The position numbers were made by a program, and so were the translations under genes. The notes under the pieces are model-generated. The model was given only the letters and a program-made list of their open reading frames with translations, searched no databases and had not been told where the DNA came from. From JAMWCX01 sp964352425 (lineage in GTDB: Bacteria > Omnitrophota > Gorgyraeia > 2-01-FULL-45-10), in contig CAYGRZ010000010.1 in assembly GCA_964352425.1 (NCBI GenBank), positions 1 to 38,597 of the forward strand: DNA of 38,597 nt, read 5' to 3'. Of the stretch, positions 6,988 to 21,300 are shown piece by piece. Every line of letters begins with the position of its first letter. Within the stretch, counting starts at the first letter, position 1.

Positions 6988-7806
6988 TCATTTTCTTCTC
7001 TTGACTATGTACTTATCGGATGATTTCGACTTCCTCGTCTTCAATCCCTTCGCGTACTGCCCCCACGGTGATCTCGGCAGCCCGCCGCTCGCCTTACCCT
7101 CGCCGCCGCCCATCGGATGGTCATGCGGGTTCATCGCCACACCTCTCGAATACGGCCTGATGCCCATCCATCTCGAGCGGCCTGCTTTTCCTACCGAAAT
7201 CGTCTCGTGTTCGATGTTGCCGACCTGGCCGATCGTCGCCATGCAGTGGATGCCGATCAGCCGTATCTCGCCGCTGGGCAGCTTCACCTGGGCGTAATCG
7301 CCTTCCTTCGACATAATCACGCACGAGTTCCCGGCCGAGCGCGCTATCGTCGATCCCGACCCTCTCTTCATCTCGACGTTGTGTATCGGAATACCGGCCG
7401 GTATATTGGATATCTGCGTCGCGTTGCCGACCTTGATCTCCGCGGCCGTGCTCGATACGACCTCATCGTTCACATTGAGGCCGGCCGGCGCCACGATATA
7501 GCGTTTCTCCCCGTCCTGGTACCGGAGCAGCGCGAGCCGCGCCGAACGGTTAGGATCATACTCGATCGCGACGACCTTCGCCGTCATGTCGAGCTTATCG
7601 CGCTTGAAATCTATGATGCGGGTCATCTTCTTGTGTCCGCCGCCGCGATGCCTTGACGTCACCCTGCCGCGGTTATTGCGCCCGCCCGTCCGCTTGCGCG
7701 GGACGAGAAGCGCCTTTTCGGGCCAATCCTTCGTAATCTCGGCGAAGTCCGATATGGCCGCATGCCTCAATCCGCTCGTCGTTGGTCTGAATCTTTTTAT
7801 TCCCAT
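6988..7806 (-). CDS. rplB: 50S ribosomal protein L2
   Basis: L2 is needed for subunit association and peptidyl-transferase activity. I chose the ATG at 7806 (MGIKRFRPTTSG), giving 272 residues, the usual length. An ATG at 7842 would add 12 residues from inside a repeat element. The product has the RGRVTSRHRGGGHKK block (about 58-72) and the C-terminal active-site loop with VAMNPHDHPMGGGEG (His included). AGGA lies 8 bases upstream, inside the loop of double-hairpin copy 2, whose 3' arm includes the start codon. Confidence 0.97.
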   Translation of the reverse strand: MGIKRFRPTTSGLRHAAISDFAEITKDWPEKALLVPRKRTGGRNNRGRVTSRHRGGGHKKMTRIIDFKRDKLDMTAKVVAIEYDPNRSARLALLRYQDGEKRYIVAPAGLNVNDEVVSSTAAEIKVGNATQISNIPAGIPIHNVEMKRGSGSTIARSAGNSCVIMSKEGDYAQVKLPSGEIRLIGIHCMATIGQVGNIEHETISVGKAGRSRWMGIRPYSRGVAMNPHDHPMGGGEGKASGGLPRSPWGQYAKGLKTRKSKSSDKYIVKRRK

Positions 7807-7875
7807 GAATTTTGTCCTAGTTTTCTTTGGCGCGAAATTCATCCCGAGGCTGCGACGAAAAGAAGCAGCCGAGGG
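7805..7875. repeat. Double-hairpin repeat, copy 2 (before rplB)
   Basis: The first stem is ATGAATT/AATTCAT (7805-7811 with 7836-7842). The second is CCC-GA-GGCTGC, 11-base loop GACGAAAAGAA, then GCAGCC-GA-GGG (7843-7875). The first stem overlaps the rplB start codon, and its loop holds the AGGA ribosome binding site, so folding could affect L2 translation. Confidence 0.75.
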
Positions 7876-7884
7876 ATCTCTCCA

Positions 7885-8163
7885 CTACGCGATGTCTATC
7901 TTGCTTCCGGCCTCAAGCGTCACGATCGCCTTCTTCCAGTCCGACGTCTTGCCGACGGCGTACCTGACCCTCTTCAATTTGCCGCGCATCATCACGGTGT
8001 TCACGCCCTCGACCTTGACCTTGTACATGTCCTCGATGGCCTTCTTCACCTCGATCTTGTTCGCGGCCATGTCGACCCAGAAGAGGTACTTGTTTAAGCG
8101 CAGCATCACAGAACCCTTTTCGGTCCTGATCATCCCCTTGACTATATCGTGCGGATCCTTCAT
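7885..8163 (-). CDS. rplW: 50S ribosomal protein L23
   Basis: L23 sits at the peptide exit and docks trigger factor and SRP. The 92-residue product begins MKDPHDIVKGMIRTEKGS and has the family core YLFWVDMAANKIEVKKAIEDMYKVKVEGVNT followed by GKLKRVRYAVGKTSDWKKAIVTL. I chose the ATG at 8163, 1 bp from the rplD stop codon. A longer open frame to 8235 runs inside rplD and does not look like L23. Confidence 0.96.
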   Translation of the reverse strand: MKDPHDIVKGMIRTEKGSVMLRLNKYLFWVDMAANKIEVKKAIEDMYKVKVEGVNTVMMRGKLKRVRYAVGKTSDWKKAIVTLEAGSKIDIA

Positions 8164-8164
8164 A

Positions 8165-8863
8165 TTACCTGAACCTCTCCGGGAGTTTCTGCAGCGCCGT
8201 CTTTGACATGATGAGGTTATCGCAGCGCAGCACATCCATCGTATTGAAGTCCTTGAGATTTCTGACCAGGACCCCGACCAGGTTTCTCGACGCCCTCAGC
8301 ACCTTCTCATCCATGTTCTCGGTGACGAAGAGGGACTTCCCTTCCAGCTTCAATGCGTCGACTATGGCCTTGAATGCCTTGGTCTTCGGCTCCGCCACGG
8401 TCACCGAGACTAAGCCCATCATCTTGTTGTCGTTCAGCTTCGAATTGATGCTCGAGAGGAACGCGAGGCGCTTTATCTGTTTCGGCATCGTGTACCCGTA
8501 ATACCTCGGGTGCGGTCCGAAGATGCTGCCGCCGTGCCTCCAGAGCGGAGAACGGGTCGAACCCGCGCGCGCCCTGCCGGTCCCCTTCTGCCTGAACGGC
8601 TTCTTGCCGCCGCCGGAAACGTCGCCGCGCGTCTTCGTCGAGGCATTTCCCTGCCTGGCGTTGGCGCTGTACATCAGGACCGCCTGGTGGAGCGCGCCCT
8701 TATTCACCTTGCCGGTAAACAGCTCCTTGTCGAGTTGGAAGGTCTCGATCTCTTTACCCTTCAGGTCGTAGACCGGGACCGCTGCCTTGAACTCGCCTTT
8801 CGGCGTCGCCCTTACCTTCGGGATCCTTGCCTTCGTCTCTTTTCTTACGCTTTTCTTTTCCAT
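8165..8863 (-). CDS. rplD: 50S ribosomal protein L4
   Basis: L4 contacts the exit tunnel; in E. coli it also represses the S10 operon. The 232-residue product from the ATG at 8863 has the conserved tunnel loop (TKTRGDVSGGGKKPFRQKGTGRARAGSTRSP, roughly 57-87). I prefer the ATG at 8863 because AAGG lies 8 bases upstream. An in-frame GTG at 8893 would add 10 residues. The ribosome binding site of the ATG is buried in a perfect 14-bp hairpin (8864-8912), which suggests translational control of this gene. Confidence 0.94.
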   Translation of the reverse strand: MEKKSVRKETKARIPKVRATPKGEFKAAVPVYDLKGKEIETFQLDKELFTGKVNKGALHQAVLMYSANARQGNASTKTRGDVSGGGKKPFRQKGTGRARAGSTRSPLWRHGGSIFGPHPRYYGYTMPKQIKRLAFLSSINSKLNDNKMMGLVSVTVAEPKTKAFKAIVDALKLEGKSLFVTENMDEKVLRASRNLVGVLVRNLKDFNTMDVLRCDNLIMSKTALQKLPERFR

Positions 8864-8912
8864 ACCCCGCACCTTCTTATCGTAATCCCGCACCGATCAG
8901 AAGGTGCGGGGT
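8864..8912 (-). promoter_or_regulatory. RBS-sequestering hairpin in front of rplD
   Basis: In the transcript the arms ACCCCGCACCTTCT (8912-8899) and AGAAGGTGCGGGGT (8877-8864) pair perfectly over 14 bp with a 21-base loop. The 3' arm ends directly at the rplD ATG and contains its AAGG site. The loop also holds GGTGCGGG. This can pair with the CCCGCACC of the 5' arm instead (8 bp, 8-base loop), which would leave AAGG free. Two mutually exclusive folds are the hallmark of a translational switch; the ligand is unknown, with L4 itself a natural candidate. Confidence 0.65.
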
Positions 8913-8918
8913 CGTTGC

Positions 8919-9617
8919 CTACTTCTTCATCGCAGTCTTCACGCTCTTCTTCTTACCCTGGACAACTACCATCTTTCTCACATACCCCTTGGGGCGTTTG
9001 AGCGCCTCTTTCAGCATGATGAAGCCGTTCTTGTGGCCGGGTACGGAGCCTCTGACAATGATGATATTCTTGTCTTTGTCGACGTCGATTATCTCGAGGT
9101 TCTGAATCGTTATCCTGTCGACGCCCAGATGCCCCGGCATGTGGTGGCCTTTCGTGACGCGGCCGAGCCTGGCGCCCGACTGGATGGACCCTACGACGCG
9201 GCCGAACATCGAACCGTGGCCCGCGTGGCCGCCCTTCCATCCCCACCGCTTCACGCCGCCCTGGAACCCTTTACCTATCGACGTCCCGACGACGTCCAGG
9301 AAATCGCCTTTCGCGAATATATCCGCCGTGATCGCCTGCCCTGGCTTGTACGGCGCGGTATCTTTAACCCTGATCTCTTTGACGAACCTTAAGAACGGCG
9401 TGCCGGCCTTCTTGAAGCGGGCCTTATCGACGCTGCGGGTCACCTTCTCCCTCTTTTCGCAGAAGCCCATCTGTATGGCGTTATACCCGTCGCTGGCCTT
9501 GGTCTTCACCTGCAGGACGTAACACGGTCCGGCCTCGATGACGGTGACGGGGACGTTCTTCCCCGCTTCGTCGAATATATTCGTCATCCCGATCTTTTTA
9601 CCCAGAATTCCTAGCAT
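8919..9617 (-). CDS. rplC: 50S ribosomal protein L3
   Basis: L3 is an early-assembling protein near the peptidyl-transferase centre. The 232-residue product starts MLGILGKKIGMTNIFDEAGK and carries the loop with GWKGGHAGHGSMFGRVVGS and the KGHHMPGHLGVDRIT segment (about 152-166), with the methylated-Gln region equivalent nearby. The start is preceded by GGAAAG. Seven bases separate its stop codon from the hairpin upstream of rplD. Confidence 0.97.
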   Translation of the reverse strand: MLGILGKKIGMTNIFDEAGKNVPVTVIEAGPCYVLQVKTKASDGYNAIQMGFCEKREKVTRSVDKARFKKAGTPFLRFVKEIRVKDTAPYKPGQAITADIFAKGDFLDVVGTSIGKGFQGGVKRWGWKGGHAGHGSMFGRVVGSIQSGARLGRVTKGHHMPGHLGVDRITIQNLEIIDVDKDKNIIIVRGSVPGHKNGFIMLKEALKRPKGYVRKMVVVQGKKKSVKTAMKK

Positions 9618-9647
9618 CGTCTTTCCTATAAGTTTCCCGCTAAAAAA

Positions 9648-9682
9648 CTATTGACTATCGACTATTGACTGTCGACTATTTT
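9648..9682. repeat. Heptamer tandem array between rpsJ and rplC
   Basis: Five consecutive 7-bp units: CTATTGA, CTATCGA, CTATTGA, CTGTCGA, CTATTTT. The last unit contains the rpsJ stop codon. Same 7-bp period as the other spacer arrays, but a different unit sequence. Confidence 0.75.
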
Positions 9683-9990
9683 ATCTCCACATAGACGCCG
9701 GCCGGAAGATCCAGCTTCTTGAGCGCGTCGATCGTCTTCGATGTCGGGCTCACGATGTCCAGGATGCGTTTATGTGTCTTTATCTGGAACTGCTCTCTCG
9801 ATTTCTTGTCGACGTGCGGCCCCCTCAGCACCGTAAATATCTCCCGCTGCGTGGGCAGCGGTATCGGTCCGATGACGGTCGCGCCGGTTCGCTTCGCGGT
9901 GTCGACGATCTCTTCGGTCGACACGTCGAGCAGCCGGTGGTCGTAGGCCATCAGTTTTATCCTGATCTTCTGCATTTCTTGCTGTGCCAT
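9676..9990 (-). CDS. rpsJ: 30S ribosomal protein S10 / NusE
   Basis: S10 is a 30S head protein and, as NusE, a partner of NusB and NusG in antitermination. The 104-residue product has KIRIKLMAYDHRLLDVSTEEIV at the N-terminus, GPIPLPTQREIFTVLRGPHVDKKSREQFQ in the middle and IDALKKLDLPAGVYVEIK at the end. It begins the S10 cluster, but only 4 bp separate it from tuf, so no separate promoter is evident. Confidence 0.98.
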   Translation of the reverse strand: MAQQEMQKIRIKLMAYDHRLLDVSTEEIVDTAKRTGATVIGPIPLPTQREIFTVLRGPHVDKKSREQFQIKTHKRILDIVSPTSKTIDALKKLDLPAGVYVEIK

Positions 9991-9994
9991 CTCT

Positions 9995-11191
<1,197 letters not shown>

Positions 11192-11204
11192 GACTTATCT
11201 CCTT

Positions 11205-13325
11205 TTATCCCTTTACTCTTCCGCTCAGTTCTACGATCTTTTCGGCTATATTCCTTGGCACTTCCTGGTAGAATGAAGGCTCCATTGTATATGATGCTCT
11301 TCCCTGAGTCAAGCTTCTTACACTTGTAGCGTACCCGAACATCTCGGAGAGCGGTGCCAAGCCCCTGATGATCTTCGTATTCGCCCTGTCGGTTATCGCT
11401 TCTATCTTCACCCTGCGCGAGCTTAAGTCCCCGATCACGTCGCCCATGTAATTCTCAGGCGTGATGACCTCGAGGTTCATGATCGGCTCCAGCAGCACCG
11501 AGGCGCCGTTCTTCAGGCCGTCGTTTAAGCCTATCACGCCGGCCATATGGAACGCCAGATCAGACGAATCGACCTCGTGGTACGAACCGTCAACGAGCTT
11601 CACGTCGATATCGGTCACGGGGTAACCGGCAAGGCAGCCGCTCTGCGCCGCCTCGACCACGCCCTCCTTGACCGAGGAGATGTACTCTTTCGGTATCGAG
11701 CCGCCGATGATCTTCGACTCAAATACGACGCCCGTGCCCTTTTGTCCGGGGCCGACATCCATCACGACGTGCCCGTACTGGCCCCTGCCGCCCGACTGCT
11801 GTATAAACTTGCCTACCGCCCTCGACTGCCGCGTTATCGTCTCTTTGTATGCGACCTGCGGCTTATCGACGCTGGCCGCGACATTGAATTCTCTCAGCAT
11901 CCTGTCGATGATGATCTCGAGGTGCAGCTCGCCCATCCCGCTTATGATGGTCTGGCCCGTCTCCTTGTCGTACCTGACCCTGAACGTCGGGTCCTCTTCG
12001 CACAGCCTGTGCAGCGCCATGCCCAGCTTCTCCTGGTCGGCCTTCGTCTTCGGCTCGATCGCCATCGATATGACCGGCTCGGGGAAGTGCATCGATTCAA
12101 GGATGATCGGGTAGTCTTCATCGCATATCGTCTCGCCCGTCGTCGTGTCCTTGAGTCCCACCAGCGCGACGATATCGCCTGCCAGCGCCTGGTCGACTAT
12201 CTCCTGTTTGTTCGCGTGCATCTTGAGGATCTTGCCTATGCGCTCCCTGGTCCCCTTGACGGAATTGTACACGTATTCGCCCGGCTTCAGCGTCCCGGAG
12301 TAGATCCTGGCGTACGCGAGCTTGCCGACGAACGGATCCGCCTTGATCTTGAAGACCAGCCCGCACAGCTTCTCTTCCGCTGACACCTGTCTCACCTCTT
12401 CCTGTTCGGTATCGGGGTTGATGCCTTTCCTGGGCACTATATCCAGAGGGGACGGCAGATAATCCGTAATCGCGTCGAGGAGCGGCTGGACCCCTTTGTT
12501 CTTCGCGGAGGCGCCGCAGAGGACCGGTATCATCCTGCCCGATATGACGGCCCGCCGTATGACCGCACTGATCTCGTCAGGGTAGACGCCCTTCTCGTGT
12601 ATATATTTTTCTTCAACGACTTCATCGACCTCGCCGAGCTTCTCTATGAGGTTATGCCGGTAGTGGCTTGCCGTCTCCCTGAGGTCGCCCGGGATATCCA
12701 CGACATCGAATCCTGACGTGCCCTCGTCGCCTTTGTAGATTATCGCCTTCATCGCGACCAGGTCGATGACGCCGAGGAAATTGGACTCTGAGCCGATCGG
12801 TATCTGCACCGGTATCGGATTGCCCCCCAGCCTCTCGCGTATCTGGTCAACGACCTTGAAGAAGTCGGCGCCGGTCCTGTCCATCTTGTTGATGAAAGCT
12901 ATCCTCGGCACGCTGTACTTGTCGGCCTGGCGCCACACCGTCTCTGACTGCGGCTGGACCCCGCCGACCGCGCACAATACGATGACCGCGCCGTCGAGCA
13001 CTTTGAGCGAGCGCTCGACCTCGACCGTGAAATCGACGTGACCGGGCGTATCTATGATGTTGATATTCTTGTCCTTCCAGAACGACGTCGTCGCCGCGCT
13101 CGTTATCGTGATGCCGCGCTCCTGCTCCTGGACCATCCAGTCCATCACCGCCGTGCCCTCGTCGACCGTGCCGATCTTATAGACCCTGCCGGTGAAATAG
13201 AGGATCCTCTCGGTCGTCGTCGTCTTGCCCGCGTCGATATGGGCGATTATACCGATATTCCTGATATTTTCCAGACGGGCGTCTTTTTCCATCTCAATCT
13301 TATCTATCGTTAATGTTTCCGTCAT
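11205..13325 (-). CDS. fusA: Elongation factor G
   Basis: EF-G drives translocation. The 706-residue product has the full five-domain length: G1 AHIDAGKT (28-35), canonical switch I RGITI (about 70-74), DTPGHVDF, NKMDRTGADF, domain IV with SGGRGQYGHVVMDV, and a C-terminal domain V with FGYATSVRSLTQGRASYTMEPSFY. It sits between rpsG and tuf as in the str operon, 13 bp from tuf. The canonical RGITI here contrasts with the altered switch I of EF-Tu. Confidence 0.98.
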   Translation of the reverse strand: MTETLTIDKIEMEKDARLENIRNIGIIAHIDAGKTTTTERILYFTGRVYKIGTVDEGTAVMDWMVQEQERGITITSAATTSFWKDKNINIIDTPGHVDFTVEVERSLKVLDGAVIVLCAVGGVQPQSETVWRQADKYSVPRIAFINKMDRTGADFFKVVDQIRERLGGNPIPVQIPIGSESNFLGVIDLVAMKAIIYKGDEGTSGFDVVDIPGDLRETASHYRHNLIEKLGEVDEVVEEKYIHEKGVYPDEISAVIRRAVISGRMIPVLCGASAKNKGVQPLLDAITDYLPSPLDIVPRKGINPDTEQEEVRQVSAEEKLCGLVFKIKADPFVGKLAYARIYSGTLKPGEYVYNSVKGTRERIGKILKMHANKQEIVDQALAGDIVALVGLKDTTTGETICDEDYPIILESMHFPEPVISMAIEPKTKADQEKLGMALHRLCEEDPTFRVRYDKETGQTIISGMGELHLEIIIDRMLREFNVAASVDKPQVAYKETITRQSRAVGKFIQQSGGRGQYGHVVMDVGPGQKGTGVVFESKIIGGSIPKEYISSVKEGVVEAAQSGCLAGYPVTDIDVKLVDGSYHEVDSSDLAFHMAGVIGLNDGLKNGASVLLEPIMNLEVITPENYMGDVIGDLSSRRVKIEAITDRANTKIIRGLAPLSEMFGYATSVRSLTQGRASYTMEPSFYQEVPRNIAEKIVELSGRVKG

Positions 13326-13343
13326 ATCTCAATTTTGTCATCA

Positions 13344-13399
13344 AACTTTGAACTTTGATCTTTAAATTTTGGACTTTGAACTTTGATCTTTGGACTTTC
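13344..13399. repeat. Heptamer tandem array between rpsG and fusA
   Basis: Eight consecutive 7-bp units: AACTTTG twice, ATCTTTA, AATTTTG, GACTTTG, AACTTTG, ATCTTTG, GACTTTC. It fills almost the whole 77-bp spacer and is the longest uninterrupted array in the window. Confidence 0.8.
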
Positions 13400-13402
13400 T
13401 TA

Positions 13403-13870
13403 CTACCATCTGTAGTGTGCAAACGCCTTGTTCGCCTCGGCCATCTTGTGGGTGTCGTCCTTCTTCTTCACGGCCGAACCCTGCCCGTTATACGCTTCCA
13501 TCAACTCATCGGCAAGCTTGATCTCCATCGGCTTGCCCTTCTTGGTGCGCGCAAAATTCCTCAGCCATCGCATCGCTATCGCTATGCCCCGTTCGGACTT
13601 CACATCTATCGGCACCTGATACGTGGCTCCGCCGATCCTCCTGGGCTTGATTTCAAGGAGCGGCCTGGCGTTATCGAGCGCTTTCTGGAACACCTCGAGC
13701 GCCGGCTTGCCCGTCTTCTGCGCAAGTATGTCGAACGACCTGTAGACGATCTTCTCAGCCTTCGACTTCTTGCCCTGGGTCATTATCGCGTTGATGAACC
13801 GCGCGACGACCGCGCTCTTATATTTAGGATCCGGTATAACTTCTCTCTTTTCAGCCCTTCTTCTTCTCAT
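13403..13870 (-). CDS. rpsG: 30S ribosomal protein S7
   Basis: S7 initiates assembly of the 30S head and lies at the E site. The 155-residue product has the normal length, with MRRRRAEKREVIPDPKY at the start, the VARFINAIMTQGKKSKAEKIVY helix and RRIGGATYQVPIDV (about 77-90). It follows rpsL by 11 bp. A heptamer array separates it from fusA. Confidence 0.98.
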   Translation of the reverse strand: MRRRRAEKREVIPDPKYKSAVVARFINAIMTQGKKSKAEKIVYRSFDILAQKTGKPALEVFQKALDNARPLLEIKPRRIGGATYQVPIDVKSERGIAIAMRWLRNFARTKKGKPMEIKLADELMEAYNGQGSAVKKKDDTHKMAEANKAFAHYRW

Positions 13871-13881
13871 AGCCCCCCGCC

Positions 13882-14277
13882 TTATGCTCCTTTCGCCGCA
13901 ACCTTTTCCTTCGGGCGCTTCGCGCCGTACTTCGACCGCGATTTCTTCCTGTCGACGACGCCGGCCGTATCCAGCACGCCTCTGACGATATGATACCTGA
14001 CGCCCGGCAAGTCCTTGACCCTGCCGCCCCTGACCAGGACGATCGAGTGCTCCTGCAGATTATGCCCGACGCCGGGGATGTACGAAGTGACCTCAATGTG
14101 GTTGGTCAGCCTCACCCTCGCGACTTTTCTCAAAGCGGAGTTCGGCTTCTTCGGTGTCTGCGTCCTGACCTGCAGGCAGACGCCCCGCCTCTGGGGGCAG
14201 CCCCTGAGGGCCGGTGACTTGGACCGGTTCTTGAACTTTTCTCTTCCTAATCGTATGATCTGGTTTATCGTCGGCAT
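13882..14277 (-). CDS. rpsL: 30S ribosomal protein S12
   Basis: S12 controls decoding fidelity. The 131-residue product contains TPKKPNSALRKVARVRL (about 41-57) and GGRVKDLPGVRYHIVRG (about 83-99). The lysines linked to streptomycin resistance when mutated are the ordinary residues here. The tail KEKVAAKGA is a short lineage-specific addition. It starts 13 bp after the rpoC stop codon, joining the rif and str blocks. Confidence 0.98.
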   Translation of the reverse strand: MPTINQIIRLGREKFKNRSKSPALRGCPQRRGVCLQVRTQTPKKPNSALRKVARVRLTNHIEVTSYIPGVGHNLQEHSIVLVRGGRVKDLPGVRYHIVRGVLDTAGVVDRKKSRSKYGAKRPKEKVAAKGA

Positions 14278-14290
14278 TGTCGTCCCTTAG

Positions 14291-18325
<4,035 letters not shown>

Positions 18326-18326
18326 C

Positions 18327-21300
18327 TTACGTACCCTTCTCTTCGACGGCTCTCTTTTCCATCTTTATATCGAGGCAGAGGCTCTGTAATTCTTTCACCA
18401 AAACGTTGAACGATTCCGGGGTCCCCGGCTGGAGTTTGTTGTCGCCCTTCACGATCGCTTCGTATATCTTCGTCCTCCCGAGGACGTCGTCCGATTTGAC
18501 CGTCATGAGCTCCTGCAGCGTGAACGCCGCTCCGTACGCCTCGAGGGCCCACACTTCCATTTCGCCGAACCGCTGGCCTCCGAACTGCGCCTTGCCGCCG
18601 AGCGGCTGCTGCGTGACCAGCGAGTACGGCCCGATTGAACGGGCGTGTATCTTATCATCAACAAGGTGCGCAAGCTTCAGCATATAGATGTAGCCGACCG
18701 TCACCTTCTGGTCGAACGGCCTCCCGGTGAAGCCGTCGTAGACGGTCACTTTGCCTTCGGTCGGTAGCCCCGCCTTCTTCATCTCTTCCTTTATCTCCGC
18801 CTCGGACGCGCCGTCAAAGACGGGGCTCGATACCTGGAACCCGAGCACCTTGGCCGCCCAGCCGAGATGCGTCTCGAGTATCTGCCCGACGTTCATACGG
18901 CTCGGCACGCCGAGCGGGTTCAATACAATCTGGACCGGGGTTCCGTCCTTAAGGAACGGCATGTCCTCTTCCGGCAGTATCTTCGCGACGACGCCCTTGT
19001 TACCGTGGCGGCCCGCCATCTTGTCCCCGACCGATATCTTCTTCTTGCTGGCGACGTAGACCTTGACCTTCTTCAGGACACCGGGCGGAAGCTCGTCGCC
19101 CCGCTTGACCCGCTCGATCTCCCTATCCAGCTCGAAACTGAGCTCCTCGATCTGTCCGTCCAGGAGCCGCGTGATCCGCGATATCTCCTGCTCCGCGTCG
19201 GGATTGTTCAGCTTTATATTCTCCAGGTCGCCCTTTTCGACGATCTTCTTCAAGTCCTTCACGCGGACGGTCCTGCCCTGCGACATCAGCGCTCTGCCCG
19301 ATTCCTGGTCGAGGATGCCTGCGGCGAGCTTCTGCCCCACGAGCAGCTTATGGAGCTTGCGGTATTTCTCCTCTTTTATCTTATCGATCTGGGCCCCGAA
19401 CGTCTCTTCGAGGACCTTGATCTCCTTATTCTCTTTCGTCCGTTCCTCTTTGGTCTTCGAGCGCGCGTCGCGCCTCGAGAAGACCCTGACATCGACGACG
19501 ATACCATCGACGCCCGGCGAGGCAATGAGCGACGAATCCCTGACATCCCCGGCCTTCTCGCCGAATATCGCCCTGAGCAGTTTCTCTTCCGGCGAAAGTT
19601 CGGTCTCGGACTTCGGCGTCACCTTGCCGATGAGAATGTCGCCCGGCTCGACCTGCGCGCCGATCCGTATGATGCCGCCCTCGTCAAGATCCTTCAGCAT
19701 CTCCTCGCCGACGTTCGGTATGTCACGGGTGATCTCTTCATTGCCCAGCCGCGTATCGCGGGCCTCCAGCTCGAATTCCTCTATATGGACCGACGTGTAT
19801 TTGTCCTCGGCGACCAGCTTCTCGTTCAGCAGGATCGCGTCTTCAAAGTTATAGCCGCGCCACGGCATGAAAGCGACGAGAACGTTCTTGCCGAGGGCAA
19901 GCTCCCCGTCCTTGGTCCCCGGGCCGTCGGCGATGACCTGGCCTTCCTTGACCTTGTCGCCGAGGTTGACGAGCGGCCGCTGGTTGACGCAGGTGTTGGC
20001 GTTCGACCGTTCGAACTTCTTGAGCTTGTATGTCTTTCCGCTGACGGTTATCTCGCCCGAGTCGACGCTCGTGACCGTGCCGGCGTTCTTCGCCACTTCG
20101 ACGGCGCCCGAATCCTTGGCGGTCCTGTATTCCATGCCGGTGCCGATGAGCGGAGACTCAGTCTCGAGCAGCGGCACAGCCTGGCGCTGCATGTTCGAAC
20201 CCATCAGCGCGCGGTTCGCGTCATCGTGCTCGAGGAACGGTATCAGGCTCGCGGCGACGCTGACCAGCTGCCGCGGGGAGACGTCCATATACTGGATGTC
20301 CTTCGGGCTCGCCTTGAGGAAGTCGTCCTTGAAGCGGCAGAAGACCTTCTCCTCGGTAAAGTTGCCCCTGGCGTCAAGTTTGGCGTTCGCCTGCGCAATC
20401 GTGTACAAGTCTTCGACGTCGGCCGACAGGTAGTCGATCTTCTCCGTGACCTTGCCGCTTTCTACCTTGCGGTACGGCGTCTCTATGAAGCCGTGTTCGT
20501 TGATCCTTGAATACGTGCTCAATGACGCTATCAGGCCTATGTTCGGGCCCTCAGGCGTCTCGATCGGGCAGACGCGTCCGTAATGCGAGTAGTGGACGTC
20601 GCGGACCTCGAATCCCGCCCGCTCCCTGTTCAAACCTCCGGGGCCGAGCGCGCTGACGCGCCGCTTGTGCGTCATCTCGGCCAGGGGGTTGGTCTGGTCG
20701 AGGAACTGCGAAAGCTGGCTCCTTCCGAAAAAGTCCCTGATGACGCCTGAGATGAGTTTCGAATTAATAAGGTTATGCGGCATCACGTTGGACAGGTCGT
20801 AGATGTTCATCCTCTCCCTGCACGAGCGGTCGACCCTGGCGAGGCCTATCCTGATCTGGTTCAAGAGCAGCTCTCCCGAGCAGCGCACGCGCCTGTTGCC
20901 GAGGTGGTCGATGTCATCGGTCGCGCCCTGGCCGTTCTTCACGGCGATCAGCTTCAGGATCACCTGTATCAGCGTCGCAGGGGTGACCAGCTTCTCTTCC
21001 AGCGAAACCTTCATATCGAGTTTGCGGTTCAGCATGTAACGGCCTACCGCGCCGAGGTCGTACCTCTTTACGTCAAAGAAGAGCCGCTCTATCAGGTTCG
21101 CTGCCGATTCGGGTGTCGGGGGGTCGCCGGGCCTGAGCTTCCTGCAGATGTCCAGCATCGCCTCGACCTTACTTCTGGTGTTGTCCTTCTTCAGCGTGGC
21201 TATGACCTCGGGGATCGGGCTGACGAGCACATCGACGCGCCTGACGGTCGATGCCCATATCCTGCCCGCGATATCTTTCGTGATCTTCTCGAGCCGTTCG

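Noticed and set aside
8165..8235. A longer N-terminus for L23 starting at 8235
   Set aside because: The extra 24 residues come from the end of rplD in another frame and do not fit the L23 family. The ATG at 8163 does.
18867..20510. A 547-codon plus-strand open frame opposite rpoB
   Set aside because: Same reason: an antisense shadow of a certain gene, with no recognisable domain or ribosome binding site.
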